Notes: a model not told the origin generated them from the sequence alone. 64,000 nt of DNA from Corynebacterium diphtheriae (GCF_001457455.1 NZ_LN831026.1:434001-498000), one strand, 5' to 3'. Counted from the stretch's first letter, positions 35,971 through 46,214 are shown. Made by a program: numbers and translations.

Positions 35971-36393
35971 ATGAGTTCCATGCGCGATTCTGTAGCAGAC
36001 CATCTCGAACGGTTGAATCGACACCACGAGAACCTTAAACACACCCGATACGGCTTTATCGTTCGCCCTCTTGTTCTTACCTTGGGGTGGATCGTTGTTG
36101 TCGTGGGTATTATCACCATCCCGTTCCCAGGGCCTGGCTGGCTCACCGTTTTTATTGGTATCGCTATTTTGTCACTAGAGCTGCACTGGGCCAGCAACCT
36201 TCTTGCTTGGGGAGTGCGGCTCTATGACAGATTTTTCAGCTGGTATCACGTGCAGTCGACCCGTATGCGCTACAGCCTCATCGCCGCAACCATTGCCGCC
36301 TGCTGGATCGTCGGTGGTGGCATTGCCATCGTAATGTGGAAATGTGGCATGCTAGGGATTTTGAACCCCATCTTTACTCCCGTTTTTTCTTAG
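35971..36393 (+). CDS. PGPGW-family small membrane protein
   Basis: 140 residues, three membrane helices, with the signature PFPGPGWLTVFIGIAIL between the first two. This family (TIGR02611-like) is common in Actinobacteria and of unknown function. The ATG at 35971 follows AAAGGA at a long distance; an in-frame upstream ATG has no ribosome binding site. It lies inside the ESX-4 locus and overlaps the end of convergent mycP by 20 bp, so a link with secretion is possible but unproven. Confidence 0.75.
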   Translation: MSSMRDSVADHLERLNRHHENLKHTRYGFIVRPLVLTLGWIVVVVGIITIPFPGPGWLTVFIGIAILSLELHWASNLLAWGVRLYDRFFSWYHVQSTRMRYSLIAATIAACWIVGGGIAIVMWKCGMLGILNPIFTPVFS

Positions 36394-37519
36394 CACGTTT
36401 ATGCTGGATGACCTCAGTAAGAATCAGAACAACGAGTCCCCAAAAAATCACTTCAACTGCGTGCTCACGGATGAATTTTTGACGGTGCAGCGGCTTGACC
36501 TTCACCTGGTGATGCGTGCGAGGCGCAGGAAATTCCATTGTGAGTGCATGGACTGGGTTGATTTTTCCCACGGTGGGATCTGAGCTCATCAAAATTCTTT
36601 GCCGAATGTGCTCTGGGCTTTCAGCGGGGAAACGCTGCTTTATCAATGCAGCAACACCTGAAACATAGGGGGCCGCAAAACTGGTTCCTTGGAAGGGATA
36701 CACGCTGCGGTGGTTGAGAGTGCCTCCGGAGATACCAGGATGGTCGTGAGCTAGAGCCGCTGGAACATAACCTAACGCACTGACTAATGGGAAAGGCGAA
36801 GGCATAGAGTAATCCGCGAAATGATACGGATCCTTTAATGCACCGACCGTTAACACAGTGGGGTAGTGCGCCGGAAAAACGCGAGCGCCATGAACACAAT
36901 CATCTGTGCTACCGGTGGCATTGCCCGCTGCAGATACCACCACAATGCCCGATTCTTCAGCGCGCCGGAGGGCCTCAACGAGTACAGCATCATCAACTGC
37001 ATGATCGCTAGCAACACAGGAGACAACGGAAATATTAATGATCTGAGCATGCTGATCGATGGCGGTATGTATCGCATGAGCCAAAGAAGCCACAGTGCCT
37101 GAAGCTACAGTATTGCTGGTTTGCTGAATAGAAATAAGCTGGGATTCCGGAGCAACACCGAGGACTGGGTCGGGTCCAGGTTGACCAGCGATAATACTTG
37201 CCACAACTGTGCCGTGGGCATCACAATCGTGCAGACCTCCCGTGGGGGTGTAACTGCCGCTTAGGTAGCTGCCGCCGTCGATAAGCCTCGGTAGGCGTGG
37301 ATGCGGTGAAATGCCTGTATCGATAACCGCAACAGTGACCCCACGGCCAGTAGCAATACGATGCAGCTCAGGCAGAACCTGCCATTGATCTGATGCGGAT
37401 TGTTGCTTGCCCGATAGCGGCGCACTAACGGCACAGCGTTGTTGAGCGCTAACTGATTCAGGGAACGCACAACACCACGCTGCGGCGAGGACAATGGCAA
37501 TAATTCCAGCGGTCTTCAT
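36374..37519 (-). CDS. mycP: Mycosin, subtilisin-like serine protease of ESX-4
   Basis: Membrane-bound protease required for ESX stability and function, active on the outer face of the membrane. 381 residues: signal peptide (to about 25), S8 catalytic domain with Asp in VAVIDTGI, His in DAHGTVVA and Ser in GTSFAAP, two cysteine pairs, then a C-terminal membrane helix (VIFWGLVVLILTEVI) and a basic tail. Triad intact. Lies 12 nt after eccD on the same strand, so probably one transcript. Confidence 0.93.
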   Translation of the reverse strand: MKTAGIIAIVLAAAWCCAFPESVSAQQRCAVSAPLSGKQQSASDQWQVLPELHRIATGRGVTVAVIDTGISPHPRLPRLIDGGSYLSGSYTPTGGLHDCDAHGTVVASIIAGQPGPDPVLGVAPESQLISIQQTSNTVASGTVASLAHAIHTAIDQHAQIINISVVSCVASDHAVDDAVLVEALRRAEESGIVVVSAAGNATGSTDDCVHGARVFPAHYPTVLTVGALKDPYHFADYSMPSPFPLVSALGYVPAALAHDHPGISGGTLNHRSVYPFQGTSFAAPYVSGVAALIKQRFPAESPEHIRQRILMSSDPTVGKINPVHALTMEFPAPRTHHQVKVKPLHRQKFIREHAVEVIFWGLVVLILTEVIQHKRAKKKRE

Positions 37520-37531
37520 CCGACTATCGTC

Positions 37532-38947
37532 CTAACCCAACCCACGAATCAATGAGAAAATACCCATAAGGTGTACAGCTAGCGGAACAATCGCAGCAAC
37601 TGCCAACGATTCCACACGATGGAGCCACTGGGTGGTAGTGGGCGCAACACTGCTTAACTTATGCACCCAAACCGGAGCACTAATCGTGCTACCTGCGGCA
37701 AGGATGCTCACCACGATCCACGGCCACGCAACCAGATCAAGAGCACCATTAGTAGCGGCGATCATTCCGAGCATTCCAGCTGTCCACAACGCCCACGTGC
37801 TATAAGCATCAGGACAACGATGCGCATGGAAAACACACACAATCGTGGTAAATGTGCACAGTGCTACGCAATAACCAGAAACAGAGGGACTGACCGCAAG
37901 ATACGCCATCGCAAAAGCTAACGAGAGAGCAGAACCTACATACATTCCTTGAAAAATCGCACTGGCTTTTTGCGCCTTGAACGTCATGTCCGAAGGGGAT
38001 TCGACCTTGTCGCTGACCGTGAGATCTTGGCCAGTATTAGGCAACCTCGGGATAGACATAGCAGAAACACGTAAAGCAAGCGACGGGCCAGCAACAATGA
38101 CCGCTACCGCACAAAGAATGACACCAGAAGCGGCTCCATTAAACCAACCGTGTACATCAAACTCGCGATCGCGATGCAGCCACCCAGCAGGGGCACTCGC
38201 GAAAGAACACACCACGACAGTAACAATGCCGCTTAACCAATGAGCTATCGGCCAAAGAGACACCCGCGCGGCCACCATGATTCCTGCTAAAACCACAATT
38301 GCAACTGTTCCCGCTGCTAGCACCGTATGAACAATGCTCAGCGACGTAGCGTGTGATACAGCGGTGAAGGAATCGCCGAGCAAAAAGAAGAACACGCTGG
38401 ACCATGTGGCCAACAACCAAGGAACCAAGAGCAAAGGGCGCGTGGTGATCACAAAAGCGATACTCAGTAGGGCTGCGATAGCACCCCAGCGCGCTGATAA
38501 TGGCACTGAATCCACGGGGAGCCGAAGCCCCAGTAACACGATTACTAGCGCACCAGCCATTGCAGCACATTCGGTGGTGCCACGGGCTGCAGCGTTGCTG
38601 CGACCACAATGCGCAAGTGCCTCTGCGGAATCGCGGATTACCGGGGCTGCTTGCGGTCTATGGGGACGAATAATCATGCTACTGCCGTGAGACAACTGAA
38701 GCGTATGTACTGGCGTGTACATGTCGTAAGGTAAGCCAGCTGGGCTGATCACCTGCCACACAGGAGCTTCCGGATCAATGAGTGGCTGTTCGGAAACTTG
38801 TTGAGCTAAGCCCAAAACTTCGGGGACTATCTCGGAAAATGTTGACTGCGACGGAACAGAAATATCTACCTCAGCCAGCGAATCGTGACCGCCATTGGAT
38901 GTGTCTATCTGGAACCGCAGTCGGACGTCGTGAAGCATGGATTGCAC
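37532..38947 (-). CDS. eccD: Type VII secretion protein EccD
   Basis: Multi-spanning channel-region subunit of the ESX complex. 471 residues: an N-terminal ubiquitin-like domain (about 1-85, VRLRFQIDTSNGGHDSLAEVDISVP) and about eleven membrane helices. Start is a GTG at 38947 with AGGGGG 5-6 nt upstream. Divergent from eccC; the 123-bp gap contains an imperfect palindrome, CGGTA-N5-TACCG, near 38966-38980. Confidence 0.88.
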   Translation of the reverse strand: MQSMLHDVRLRFQIDTSNGGHDSLAEVDISVPSQSTFSEIVPEVLGLAQQVSEQPLIDPEAPVWQVISPAGLPYDMYTPVHTLQLSHGSSMIIRPHRPQAAPVIRDSAEALAHCGRSNAAARGTTECAAMAGALVIVLLGLRLPVDSVPLSARWGAIAALLSIAFVITTRPLLLVPWLLATWSSVFFFLLGDSFTAVSHATSLSIVHTVLAAGTVAIVVLAGIMVAARVSLWPIAHWLSGIVTVVVCSFASAPAGWLHRDREFDVHGWFNGAASGVILCAVAVIVAGPSLALRVSAMSIPRLPNTGQDLTVSDKVESPSDMTFKAQKASAIFQGMYVGSALSLAFAMAYLAVSPSVSGYCVALCTFTTIVCVFHAHRCPDAYSTWALWTAGMLGMIAATNGALDLVAWPWIVVSILAAGSTISAPVWVHKLSSVAPTTTQWLHRVESLAVAAIVPLAVHLMGIFSLIRGLG

Positions 38948-39070
38948 ATTTACCCCCTCAAATGTCGGTACCCCCTACCGATCTAGACCCATCATGGCCT
39001 ATGATTCAGAACATGTCTAGCCTCAAGGGGGAATTGGGGGAGACGAACACGGGGCACAAGGGGGAATACG

Positions 39071-42000
39071 TTGAGCACAACAGCGACATCGTCATGGCAG
39101 GAAATACCACCAATTAGCTTGGCGGAACGCGAGCCGGCGCCACCGCTACCACAGGGGTCACTGACACCAGAAAAAGTTCCCGATGCGATCAAACCGGAGC
39201 CGGTGTCGTTGCTGCGAATACTGATGCCAGTCATCATGATTACCGTGGTCATCGCCATGGTTGGGCTCATGGTGATCTCTGGTGGATCCCTTAACCCCAT
39301 GATGTTGATTTTCCCGCTGATGATGGGAATGTCGCTTTTGATGATGATGTCGCCAACACATGGTGAAGACGTCAACGAAATGCGTCGAGTCTACCTGCGA
39401 CATTTGATCGCCTTACGTGATACCGCGTTGCACTATGGGGAGCAGCAGCGACAACATCAGTGCTACCGCAACCCGCCACCGCATTATCTCGTGCAATGGG
39501 TAGAAACCCTCCGGTTATGGGAACGCCAATCACAAGACTCCGACGCATTAGAAGTACGTATTGGCGTGGGCCCCACCTTGTTGTGCACACCTATCGAGAT
39601 GAAAAATCCTGGAGCACCTGAGGACCTTGATCCGGTATGTGCCGTGAGTTTGAGATCCACGATTCGTGCGGTGCGAACTGTGCACGAGGTGCCAATTAGT
39701 GTGCAGTTGCAAGCGTTTCCCTTTGTGATAGTGACAGGGGATCGCGCACACGACTTAGTGCGAGCAATTATCGCCCAGTTATGCTTTCACCACGGCCCTG
39801 AATGCGTGGGGATTACAGTTGCCACTACTGGTGCGGATCAGCCTAGATGGTGGAAGTGGCTACCACACACCAAAGACCCACAGTCGGCGCGATTCGAAGT
39901 GCTCATAGTAGATTTCACCGTGGCGCATCCTGAGCAACACGATGCGTTGATCACGCAGATTCTCCAGTCCAGCGCTACCACAGTGATTATTCTGGGCGAA
40001 CCTGATTCGCATGCGCCTCAGCGCAGCGACTTTATGAGCATCATGCGGGAGTCTGGTTTTCAACTAGATGCAGGTACCAATCTTGTAGCAGTAACGGAGT
40101 CGGGGCGGGAAATACTCGGCAAGTCAGATACGTTGAGTCAAGTGGCTGCGGAGCATTTTGCCCGAAGTCTTACTGGGAAAATTCGGCCGCAGCACCAAGT
40201 GGCTACCATCTCAGACTTGAGATTCTTGTTAGGACTGGGAATTCCTACCCCAGATACTGTTTCTGTGCGTTGGGAGGAACGCGGCGCGCAACGACTAACA
40301 GTTCCGTTAGGGCTAACCGATGCCGGTACCGCGATGATGCTTGACATCAAGGAATCCGCCCACGGTGGTGTGGGGCCACATGGGCTATGTGTAGGGGCGA
40401 CAGGTAGCGGAAAATCTGAGCTACTTAGGACACTTGTGGTCGCGATGGCAGCAACGCATAGCCCCCAAAGTGTGAATTTCGTGTTAGTGGATTTCAAAGG
40501 TGGGGCCACGTTTTTGGGTCTTGATGCACTTCCTCATACATCGGCGGTGATTACTAACCTCGAAGACGAGGCAGTGTTGGTGGAACGCATGCATGATGCG
40601 ATTTCAGGAGAGATGAATAGGCGCCAAGAGTTGCTGCGACAGGCCGGTAATTTTATCAATGTGGGGGAGTTTAACCAGGCTAGTTCGCAGGGGCAGATAG
40701 CGCACGATCCGATTCCTGCGCTATTTATCGTCCTTGACGAGTTTTCCGAGTTGCTAGGTCAGCATCCAGATTTTGCGGATCTTTTTGTTGCCGTGGGCCG
40801 CCTAGGGCGATCACTGCATATTCACTTGTTGCTTGCTAGCCAGCGACTAGAAGAAGGCCGATTGCGTGGCCTCGATTCGCACTTAAGTTACCGGATCGGT
40901 TTGAAAACATTTTCCGCGGCAGAATCTCGGCAGGTGTTAGGAATTCCCGATGCCTACGAAATCCCTAATCAGCCAGGTACCGGATTTATTAAAACTGGAG
41001 CCGATACGATTGTGAAGTTTCGCGCGTCATATGTTTCTGGACCCATGAAACAAGCCCGCGGCATCAGCGCCACTGGGAGCACGACAGTGCGACCCTGGAA
41101 CGGGTGGGAAGACGAACACAGCGACACAGAATCTATCACCAACGAAGCACCCTCGATGCCGTTACCCACGCTTGTCGACGCAGTGGTCACCGCCGCCCAA
41201 CAGCGAGCAACAGAACTTGGACTCAATGCCCATAAAATCTGGCTTCCACCGCTTCCCAACACACTCGAAATATCTGAAGTACCAGCGGCAACGCCGGGAC
41301 AGTTAACTGCACATGTCGGCTTAATTGATCGCCCATACCGGCAACGCCAAGACCCATTAGCGATGAGCTTTGAAGGACATAATGGGCATGCAGCCATATG
41401 CGGTGGACCTCAAACAGGAAAAACAGCAGCATTGCGCACGATCGTTACTGCACTCGCTGCGGGAAACCACACCGGTGCCGTGAGGTTCTATATAGCTGAT
41501 CTCTCAGGTCAAGGCCTAGCACAGCTTCAAACATTGCCACACGTAGCAGGAATTGCTTCGCGCCACGAATCCGAAAAACTTGGGCGCATGGTGGACGACA
41601 TCCTGCACCTCATCGATCACCCCGAGCAACGCCACACGTTTTTCATCATCGATGGCTGGCACATTGTTGCACAAGAACACGAACACCTAGTGGAATCGTT
41701 TAATCGTATTGCTGCAGATGGACTAGCAGCCAACATCCATCTGATCATCACTACTCCACGGTGGACTACCCTGCGACCAGCGATCAGGGACCTCATCACC
41801 CAACGCCTTGAACTTAAACTCGGCGAGGCCCTCGATTCCCTCATCGATAGAAAAGCCCAAAGCAAACTACCCACACGCCCAGGTGTTGGATTGACACCAA
41901 CCAAAGAACACATGATGCTGGCACGCAGCAGCAACCAAGACATCGCACATGTGGCGCAACTATGCAGCAACCAACCGCAGGTACCGCAGCTTAAACTCCT

Positions 42001-42742
42001 GCCGACCGCTGTGGAATTACACGAATTAGCGTCGTTAAGCGAAAAAGAACACACAACCGGAATACGGCTAGGAATTCACGGGCGCGATTTAACAACCTTT
42101 ACATGGGATACAAAAACCAGTAACCACCTGCTTATTTTCGGATCACAAGGCTGCGGCAAAAGCACAACCGTGGCAACTATTTTGGCCGGTATCTGCGAAC
42201 GCGGCCCCGAAACAGCTCGATGCGTGGTCATTGACCATAGACGAGCACACCTAGGAACCATCGACCCCACCATGCTTGCCGCATACTCCGCGAGCACCAC
42301 CGCGACCGAACAAACCTTGGCAAGCACCGTGATCACTCTTGAAAGTCGACTCCCAGGACCTGAAATCACACCCAGACAACTCAAACAACGCTCATGGTGG
42401 ACCGGCCCAGACATCTTTCTTGTCATCGACGATGCAGACTTAGTCCCAGAGCCACTATGGCACCGATTAGTCGAACTCATCCCGCACTCAAGAGACATAG
42501 GTCTACACATCGTTGCCGCTCGAAAAATTGGTGGCAGCCAGCGGGCACTCTACCAGTCGCTTTACTCGGCAATTAAAGACCAATCACCCATGGTGCTCGT
42601 CATGGACGGCGAACGCGACGATGGGCCACTATTCGGAATCCGGCCACAACGCCTCATACCAGGACGCGCCATCGCAGTGATCCGTGGCAGCAACCAAGGA
42701 CAATGCCATATTGCACAAAACATCCCAGAAATAGCCAGCTAA
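39071..42742 (+). CDS. eccC: Type VII secretion ATPase EccC (three FtsK/SpoIIIE domains)
   Basis: Motor that recognises and drives ESX substrates. 1223 residues: two N-terminal membrane helices (about 48-92), then three ATPase domains with Walker A motifs GATGSGKSE (about 441), GGPQTGKTA (about 777) and GSQGCGKST (about 1023); the first has Walker B FIVLDEFSE. The three domains are fused in one chain, as in the ESX-4 EccC. Start is TTG, preceded by AAGGGGGAATACG; no ATG or GTG is better placed. Confidence 0.95.
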   Translation: MSTTATSSWQEIPPISLAEREPAPPLPQGSLTPEKVPDAIKPEPVSLLRILMPVIMITVVIAMVGLMVISGGSLNPMMLIFPLMMGMSLLMMMSPTHGEDVNEMRRVYLRHLIALRDTALHYGEQQRQHQCYRNPPPHYLVQWVETLRLWERQSQDSDALEVRIGVGPTLLCTPIEMKNPGAPEDLDPVCAVSLRSTIRAVRTVHEVPISVQLQAFPFVIVTGDRAHDLVRAIIAQLCFHHGPECVGITVATTGADQPRWWKWLPHTKDPQSARFEVLIVDFTVAHPEQHDALITQILQSSATTVIILGEPDSHAPQRSDFMSIMRESGFQLDAGTNLVAVTESGREILGKSDTLSQVAAEHFARSLTGKIRPQHQVATISDLRFLLGLGIPTPDTVSVRWEERGAQRLTVPLGLTDAGTAMMLDIKESAHGGVGPHGLCVGATGSGKSELLRTLVVAMAATHSPQSVNFVLVDFKGGATFLGLDALPHTSAVITNLEDEAVLVERMHDAISGEMNRRQELLRQAGNFINVGEFNQASSQGQIAHDPIPALFIVLDEFSELLGQHPDFADLFVAVGRLGRSLHIHLLLASQRLEEGRLRGLDSHLSYRIGLKTFSAAESRQVLGIPDAYEIPNQPGTGFIKTGADTIVKFRASYVSGPMKQARGISATGSTTVRPWNGWEDEHSDTESITNEAPSMPLPTLVDAVVTAAQQRATELGLNAHKIWLPPLPNTLEISEVPAATPGQLTAHVGLIDRPYRQRQDPLAMSFEGHNGHAAICGGPQTGKTAALRTIVTALAAGNHTGAVRFYIADLSGQGLAQLQTLPHVAGIASRHESEKLGRMVDDILHLIDHPEQRHTFFIIDGWHIVAQEHEHLVESFNRIAADGLAANIHLIITTPRWTTLRPAIRDLITQRLELKLGEALDSLIDRKAQSKLPTRPGVGLTPTKEHMMLARSSNQDIAHVAQLCSNQPQVPQLKLLPTAVELHELASLSEKEHTTGIRLGIHGRDLTTFTWDTKTSNHLLIFGSQGCGKSTTVATILAGICERGPETARCVVIDHRRAHLGTIDPTMLAAYSASTTATEQTLASTVITLESRLPGPEITPRQLKQRSWWTGPDIFLVIDDADLVPEPLWHRLVELIPHSRDIGLHIVAARKIGGSQRALYQSLYSAIKDQSPMVLVMDGERDDGPLFGIRPQRLIPGRAIAVIRGSNQGQCHIAQNIPEIAS

Positions 42743-42806
42743 AGCATAAAAGCAGCTGCCCTCATCAAACTAGAGAACAACAGGGGAGAAAAAAGGGGGA
42801 AATAAC

Positions 42807-43796
42807 GTGCCGTACCAACGAACACCAACAGACCTCACGCTGACAGTTTTAGATACCGCCACAATCTACGAAGGTCCCACAACAGTTTATCGCTATGACC
42901 TCCCAGGACACGGTATTACTGAAGGCTGGGCAACAGATGCAGTTGTCGACCAGATACGAGAACTACTGAACACATCGTGGCCCAAGTGCGTCATTGAAAT
43001 TGACGCACAACCAAGCATCATCGAACTTCTGGAACAACCACTTAGTGATCACGGCGTTCGCATTCGTCGCAGGAAAGAACAACACAAAAAAGAAAACAAC
43101 ATCGCTGACCACACCGAGGACATCACCAAACCCATTAGTGCCTTACGCCGAGCATTAAACGCGCAAGAACAAACGCGCCGGGGACGACACCAAAAAATAT
43201 CGAGGCGCATTGAGCCGCTCTATATTGCGATGGCGTTGGTGATCTGCATAGTGGGGGCAGTGGCATGGTGGTCAACAGATGCGGCTTTGAACAGCGATGA
43301 TACCAAGGTTGCGGTAGGAGAATCGAAGGCGTCTGAAAAGGCAGCAGCATCGGCGACTGCCTCTGCGCCTATCCATCTTGCAGGTGACATGATCGCTGAA
43401 CACGAACGAATCCGTGTGACATTGCCACGGGGATACGTACTGGCGTTAAAACCAAACGATCCCAGTACCGTGGTAGCTACAGGGCCAGACCCCGAGCTTA
43501 GAATCTTGCTTTCAGCTGAACCTATCGATGCCGCAGACCCACCGTTGATTCATCAAGAAATAAGCAACACTATTGACCTTGATCCTGCGCTATCTCTACG
43601 TGAAGACCGATTAGCTAAAAATGTTCCGGTGCTGGCGTATCAGGAAACCCCAGACGATGGTTCTACCATCGCATGGTGGGCGTGGGTAGAAAATAAGCAC
43701 CTGTTTTCCGTGGGGTGTCATAGCAAGACTGCGCAAAAAGTCGCGCATAAAGCAGCGTGTCGGAAAGCCGCTGAAACAGTGCATATCAAGCAGTGA
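42807..43796 (+). CDS. Type VII secretion-associated protein (Rv3446c-like)
   Basis: 329 residues with a cytoplasmic N-terminal domain (about 1-130, ending in a Lys/Arg/Glu-rich stretch), one membrane helix (LYIAMALVICIVGAVAWW, about 137-155) and an outside C-terminal domain holding two cysteines. Position between eccC and the esx pair matches Rv3446c of M. tuberculosis ESX-4. Role unknown; it is a regular ESX-4 component. GTG start after GGGGGAAATAAC. Confidence 0.8.
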   Translation: MPYQRTPTDLTLTVLDTATIYEGPTTVYRYDLPGHGITEGWATDAVVDQIRELLNTSWPKCVIEIDAQPSIIELLEQPLSDHGVRIRRRKEQHKKENNIADHTEDITKPISALRRALNAQEQTRRGRHQKISRRIEPLYIAMALVICIVGAVAWWSTDAALNSDDTKVAVGESKASEKAAASATASAPIHLAGDMIAEHERIRVTLPRGYVLALKPNDPSTVVATGPDPELRILLSAEPIDAADPPLIHQEISNTIDLDPALSLREDRLAKNVPVLAYQETPDDGSTIAWWAWVENKHLFSVGCHSKTAQKVAHKAACRKAAETVHIKQ

Positions 43797-43852
43797 TCAG
43801 GGGGAGAAATGGGGGTAGTAACACGGGGATGAGAAAAAGTTTTGGAAAACAC

Positions 43853-43884
43853 GGAACCGCTGAGGGTCGTCATTACGTCAAAAC
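43853..43884 (+). promoter_or_regulatory. ECF-sigma-type promoter upstream of esxB-esxA
   Basis: GGAAC (43853-43857), 18 bp, CGTC (43876-43879), then AAAAC. Matches the eccB and 47583 elements in both boxes and in the exact spacer length. About 115 bp before the esxB ATG. Confidence 0.7.
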
Positions 43885-43998
43885 TTAGTGACAGGGCCAA
43901 AAGGTTTTGTCACTTCAATCGTTGGGGGATCCGACGATGCCGCTGACGCTACAGCTGCATACGGCATCACGATCGGACACATATTTAGGGAGGGACAC

Positions 43999-44316
43999 AT
44001 GTCTCAAGGTTTTAAGACCGAAGCAGACGTCATGCGCAATACCGCTCACCGCGTTGACGACACAAACCAGGAAGTAAGCGCGGAACTATCTCGACTGCGC
44101 TCCATCGTGGATGGAGTTCGCGCGTCTTGGGAAGGCACCGCACAAGTAAGTTTTGACAACCTGATGCAGCGATGGGATGCCTCCGCCAAGGGGCTTCAAG
44201 ATGCCCTGCAGTCCATCTCGGACAACATTCGTGGCAACGCCACCTCGTTTGAAAACGTCGAAGCAGATAACCAATCCGCATTCTCTGCAGTAGGCGGCCA
44301 AGGGCTCGCGCTGTAA
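43999..44316 (+). CDS. esxB: WXG100-family protein (CFP-10-like)
   Basis: Small helical hairpin protein secreted as a heterodimer by ESX. 105 residues; the WxG turn is WEG (VRASWEGTAQ, about residue 42). ATG 43999 after GGGAGGG; the frame is open further upstream but without a start signal. No clear YxxxD/E signal at the C-terminus, as is usual for ESX-4 Esx pairs. Followed after 44 nt by esxA. Confidence 0.9.
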   Translation: MSQGFKTEADVMRNTAHRVDDTNQEVSAELSRLRSIVDGVRASWEGTAQVSFDNLMQRWDASAKGLQDALQSISDNIRGNATSFENVEADNQSAFSAVGGQGLAL

Positions 44317-44360
44317 ATAGCCGATCGAACACTCATACATCCACTCCAAGGAGAACATCA

Positions 44361-44648
44361 ATGGAAAAGATTAAATATGGCTTTGGTGAAATCGAAGCAG
44401 CCGCATCGGACATCCAATCCACGTCCGGTCGTATCAACTCCCTGCTAGAAGATCTCAAAGCGCACATCCGGCCCATGGCTGCAGCATGGGAAGGCGAATC
44501 AGCACAAGCCTATAACGAGGCACAACAGCAGTGGGACAGCTCCGCTGCGGAACTCAACACCATCTTGTCTACGATTTCCAACACTGTTCGTCAAGGCAAT
44601 GATCGCATGAGTGAGGTGAACCGTATGGCCGCTGCTTCGTGGAGCTAA
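44361..44648 (+). CDS. esxA: WXG100-family protein (ESAT-6-like)
   Basis: 95 residues with the turn WEG (MAAAWEGESAQAY, about 41-43) between two amphipathic helices. Partner of the preceding EsxB; together they correspond to EsxU/EsxT of mycobacterial ESX-4. AAGGAG lies upstream. A strong terminator follows 180 bp later, before rplM. Confidence 0.92.
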   Translation: MEKIKYGFGEIEAAASDIQSTSGRINSLLEDLKAHIRPMAAAWEGESAQAYNEAQQQWDSSAAELNTILSTISNTVRQGNDRMSEVNRMAAASWS

Positions 44649-44830
44649 CTTCACACATTGCGTGCGTAGACAACTAGGCAACCTCGTCGAAGTATTCACG
44701 GAACCGACAGAATATATAAGGCAGACACACCGACACGAGAAAAGCGGTGGGCAGTTGCGTATCGACGGGGCACAGGTTGTAACTACGCACAGTGGGGGAA
44801 TCGCGCAATGAATTGATTGTGCCGATGCTC

Positions 44831-44876
44831 ATTGCCCGCACCGTTATATTGGGCTTAACGGTGCGGGCAATTTTTT
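44831..44876 (+). terminator. Strong intrinsic terminator after esxA
   Basis: 15-bp perfect stem ATTGCCCGCACCGTT/AACGGTGCGGGCAAT (44831-44845 with 44857-44871), 11-nt loop, then TTTTTT. Ends the esx transcript. Confidence 0.9.
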
Positions 44877-45072
44877 GAGAAATTTTTAAAAGATTTTTGC
44901 ATAACTACTTGTGATAACGCAGGGTAGTGCCGTAAAGTTGGCGGTCTGTGTGCTTGAAGGCTTTCTTTGGAAAGCAGTCAGACATGATCGGGTCACCACC
45001 GGCCGCCGTTCATGCTTCTTCTTCGGGTATCGCCTGGCTGGCAGTTCTAGACAGACTTAAAAGGAGTCATCA
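44877..45072 (+). other. Leader and promoter region of rplM-rpsI
   Basis: About 200 bp between the esxA terminator and rplM. No gene. It is AT-rich at 44877-44920 (promoter likely there, boxes not clear) and then forms a GC-richer leader ending in AAAAGGAG. A ribosomal-protein binding leader is possible but I see no convincing structure. Confidence 0.35.
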
Positions 45073-45516
45073 GTGTCTACTTACCACCCAAAGAGCGGTG
45101 ACATCACCCGCAAGTGGTACGTCATCGACGCCACTGACGTGGTTCTGGGTCGTCTTGCTACCCACGCAGCTGACTTGTTGCGCGGCAAGGGCAAGCCTCA
45201 GTTTGCACCGAACGTTGACTGCGGCGATCACGTTATCGTGATCAATGCTGACAAGGTTCACGTTTCCTCCAACAAGCGCGAGCGTGAGATGCGCTACCGT
45301 CACTCTGGCTACCCAGGTGGTCTGAAGACCATGACCTTGGGTCGTTCCCTAGAGGTTCACCCAGAGCGCGTGGTTGAGGAGTCGATTCGTGGCATGATGC
45401 CACACAACCGTCTTTCCCGCGCTTCTGTGAAGAAGCTGCGCGTGTTCGCAGGTTCTGAGCACCCATACGCTGCTCAGAAGCCAGAGACCTACGAGTTCAA
45501 GCAGGTGGCCCAGTGA
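45073..45516 (+). CDS. rplM: 50S ribosomal protein L13
   Basis: 147-residue large-subunit assembly protein. Signature stretches [28 protein letters not shown] and [24 protein letters not shown] start with AAAAGGAG 6 nt upstream. Overlaps rpsI by 4 bp. Confidence 0.97.
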   Translation: MSTYHPKSGDITRKWYVIDATDVVLGRLATHAADLLRGKGKPQFAPNVDCGDHVIVINADKVHVSSNKREREMRYRHSGYPGGLKTMTLGRSLEVHPERVVEESIRGMMPHNRLSRASVKKLRVFAGSEHPYAAQKPETYEFKQVAQ

Positions 45517-46046
45517 GTGATCAGAACGTAACCGAGAACTTCGAAGCAGACGCAGCTGACATCGCTGCTGCAGCTGCAGCTACCGAAGAGTTCACCAACA
45601 CCATTGGTGATGTCGTTGCACCTGAGGCTGAGGTTGAGACCGCAGCTCCAGTTCTGCACGAAGGCCCAATCCAGACCGTTGGTCGCCGTAAGCGCGCTAT
45701 CGTGCGTGTTCGCATGGTTGAAGGCTCCGGCCAGTTCACCTGCAACGGCCGCACCCTTGAGGAGTACTTCCCTAACAAGCTGCACCAGCAGCTCATCAAG
45801 GCTCCTCTCGCCCTGATCGACCGCGATGGTCAGTTCGATATCCAGGCAACGCTGACCGGTGGTGGCCCAACCGGCCAGGCCGGCGCATTCCGCCTCGCTA
45901 TCGCTCGTGCACTCAACGTGTACAACCCAGCAGATCGCGCAGCCCTGAAGAAGGCTGGCTTCCTGACCCGAGACGCTCGTGCAGTCGAGCGCAAGAAGGC
46001 AGGTCTGCACAAGGCACGTCGTGCACCTCAGTACTCCAAGCGTTAA
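45513..46046 (+). CDS. rpsI: 30S ribosomal protein S9
   Basis: 177 residues. The S9 core begins at about residue 55 ([15 protein letters not shown]) and ends with the conserved RRAPQYSKR tail reaching the P site. The N-terminal 50 or so residues are an acidic Ala/Glu-rich extension, longer than in most bacteria. GTG start overlaps the rplM stop. Confidence 0.96.
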   Translation: MSDQNVTENFEADAADIAAAAAATEEFTNTIGDVVAPEAEVETAAPVLHEGPIQTVGRRKRAIVRVRMVEGSGQFTCNGRTLEEYFPNKLHQQLIKAPLALIDRDGQFDIQATLTGGGPTGQAGAFRLAIARALNVYNPADRAALKKAGFLTRDARAVERKKAGLHKARRAPQYSKR

Positions 46047-46067
46047 TCTATCGCTTTATGTACAGGC

Positions 46068-46103
46068 AAGCCGCTTCACCACAATGCTGGTGGGGCGGCT
46101 TTC
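46068..46103 (+). terminator. Terminator after rpsI
   Basis: 13-bp stem AAGCCGCTTCACC/GGTGGGGCGGCTT (46068... to 46101; two G-U pairs) with an 8-nt loop and a short T run. Confidence 0.6.
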
Positions 46104-46201
46104 GCCATGTAAGAACGTGCAGGAGGTGTTCTAAGGCAGCGCTGGGAAGCGTCGATAAGCATGCCTGCGCGGGGAGTATAAGGTTTAGAGCTTCGGACAT
46201 G

Positions 46202-46207
46202 CATAAT
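46202..46207 (+). promoter_or_regulatory. -10 element for a probable leaderless glmM transcript
   Basis: CATAAT, then 7 nt, then ATG 46215, the same spacing as before the L,D-transpeptidase gene. A GGAGGG between is too close to the ATG to act as a normal ribosome binding site. Confidence 0.45.
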
Positions 46208-46214
46208 GGAGGGC

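Noticed and set aside
38910..38935. GGAAC followed by CGTC near the eccD/eccC divergence
   Set aside because: Spacer is only about 10 bp and it lies inside the eccD coding region.
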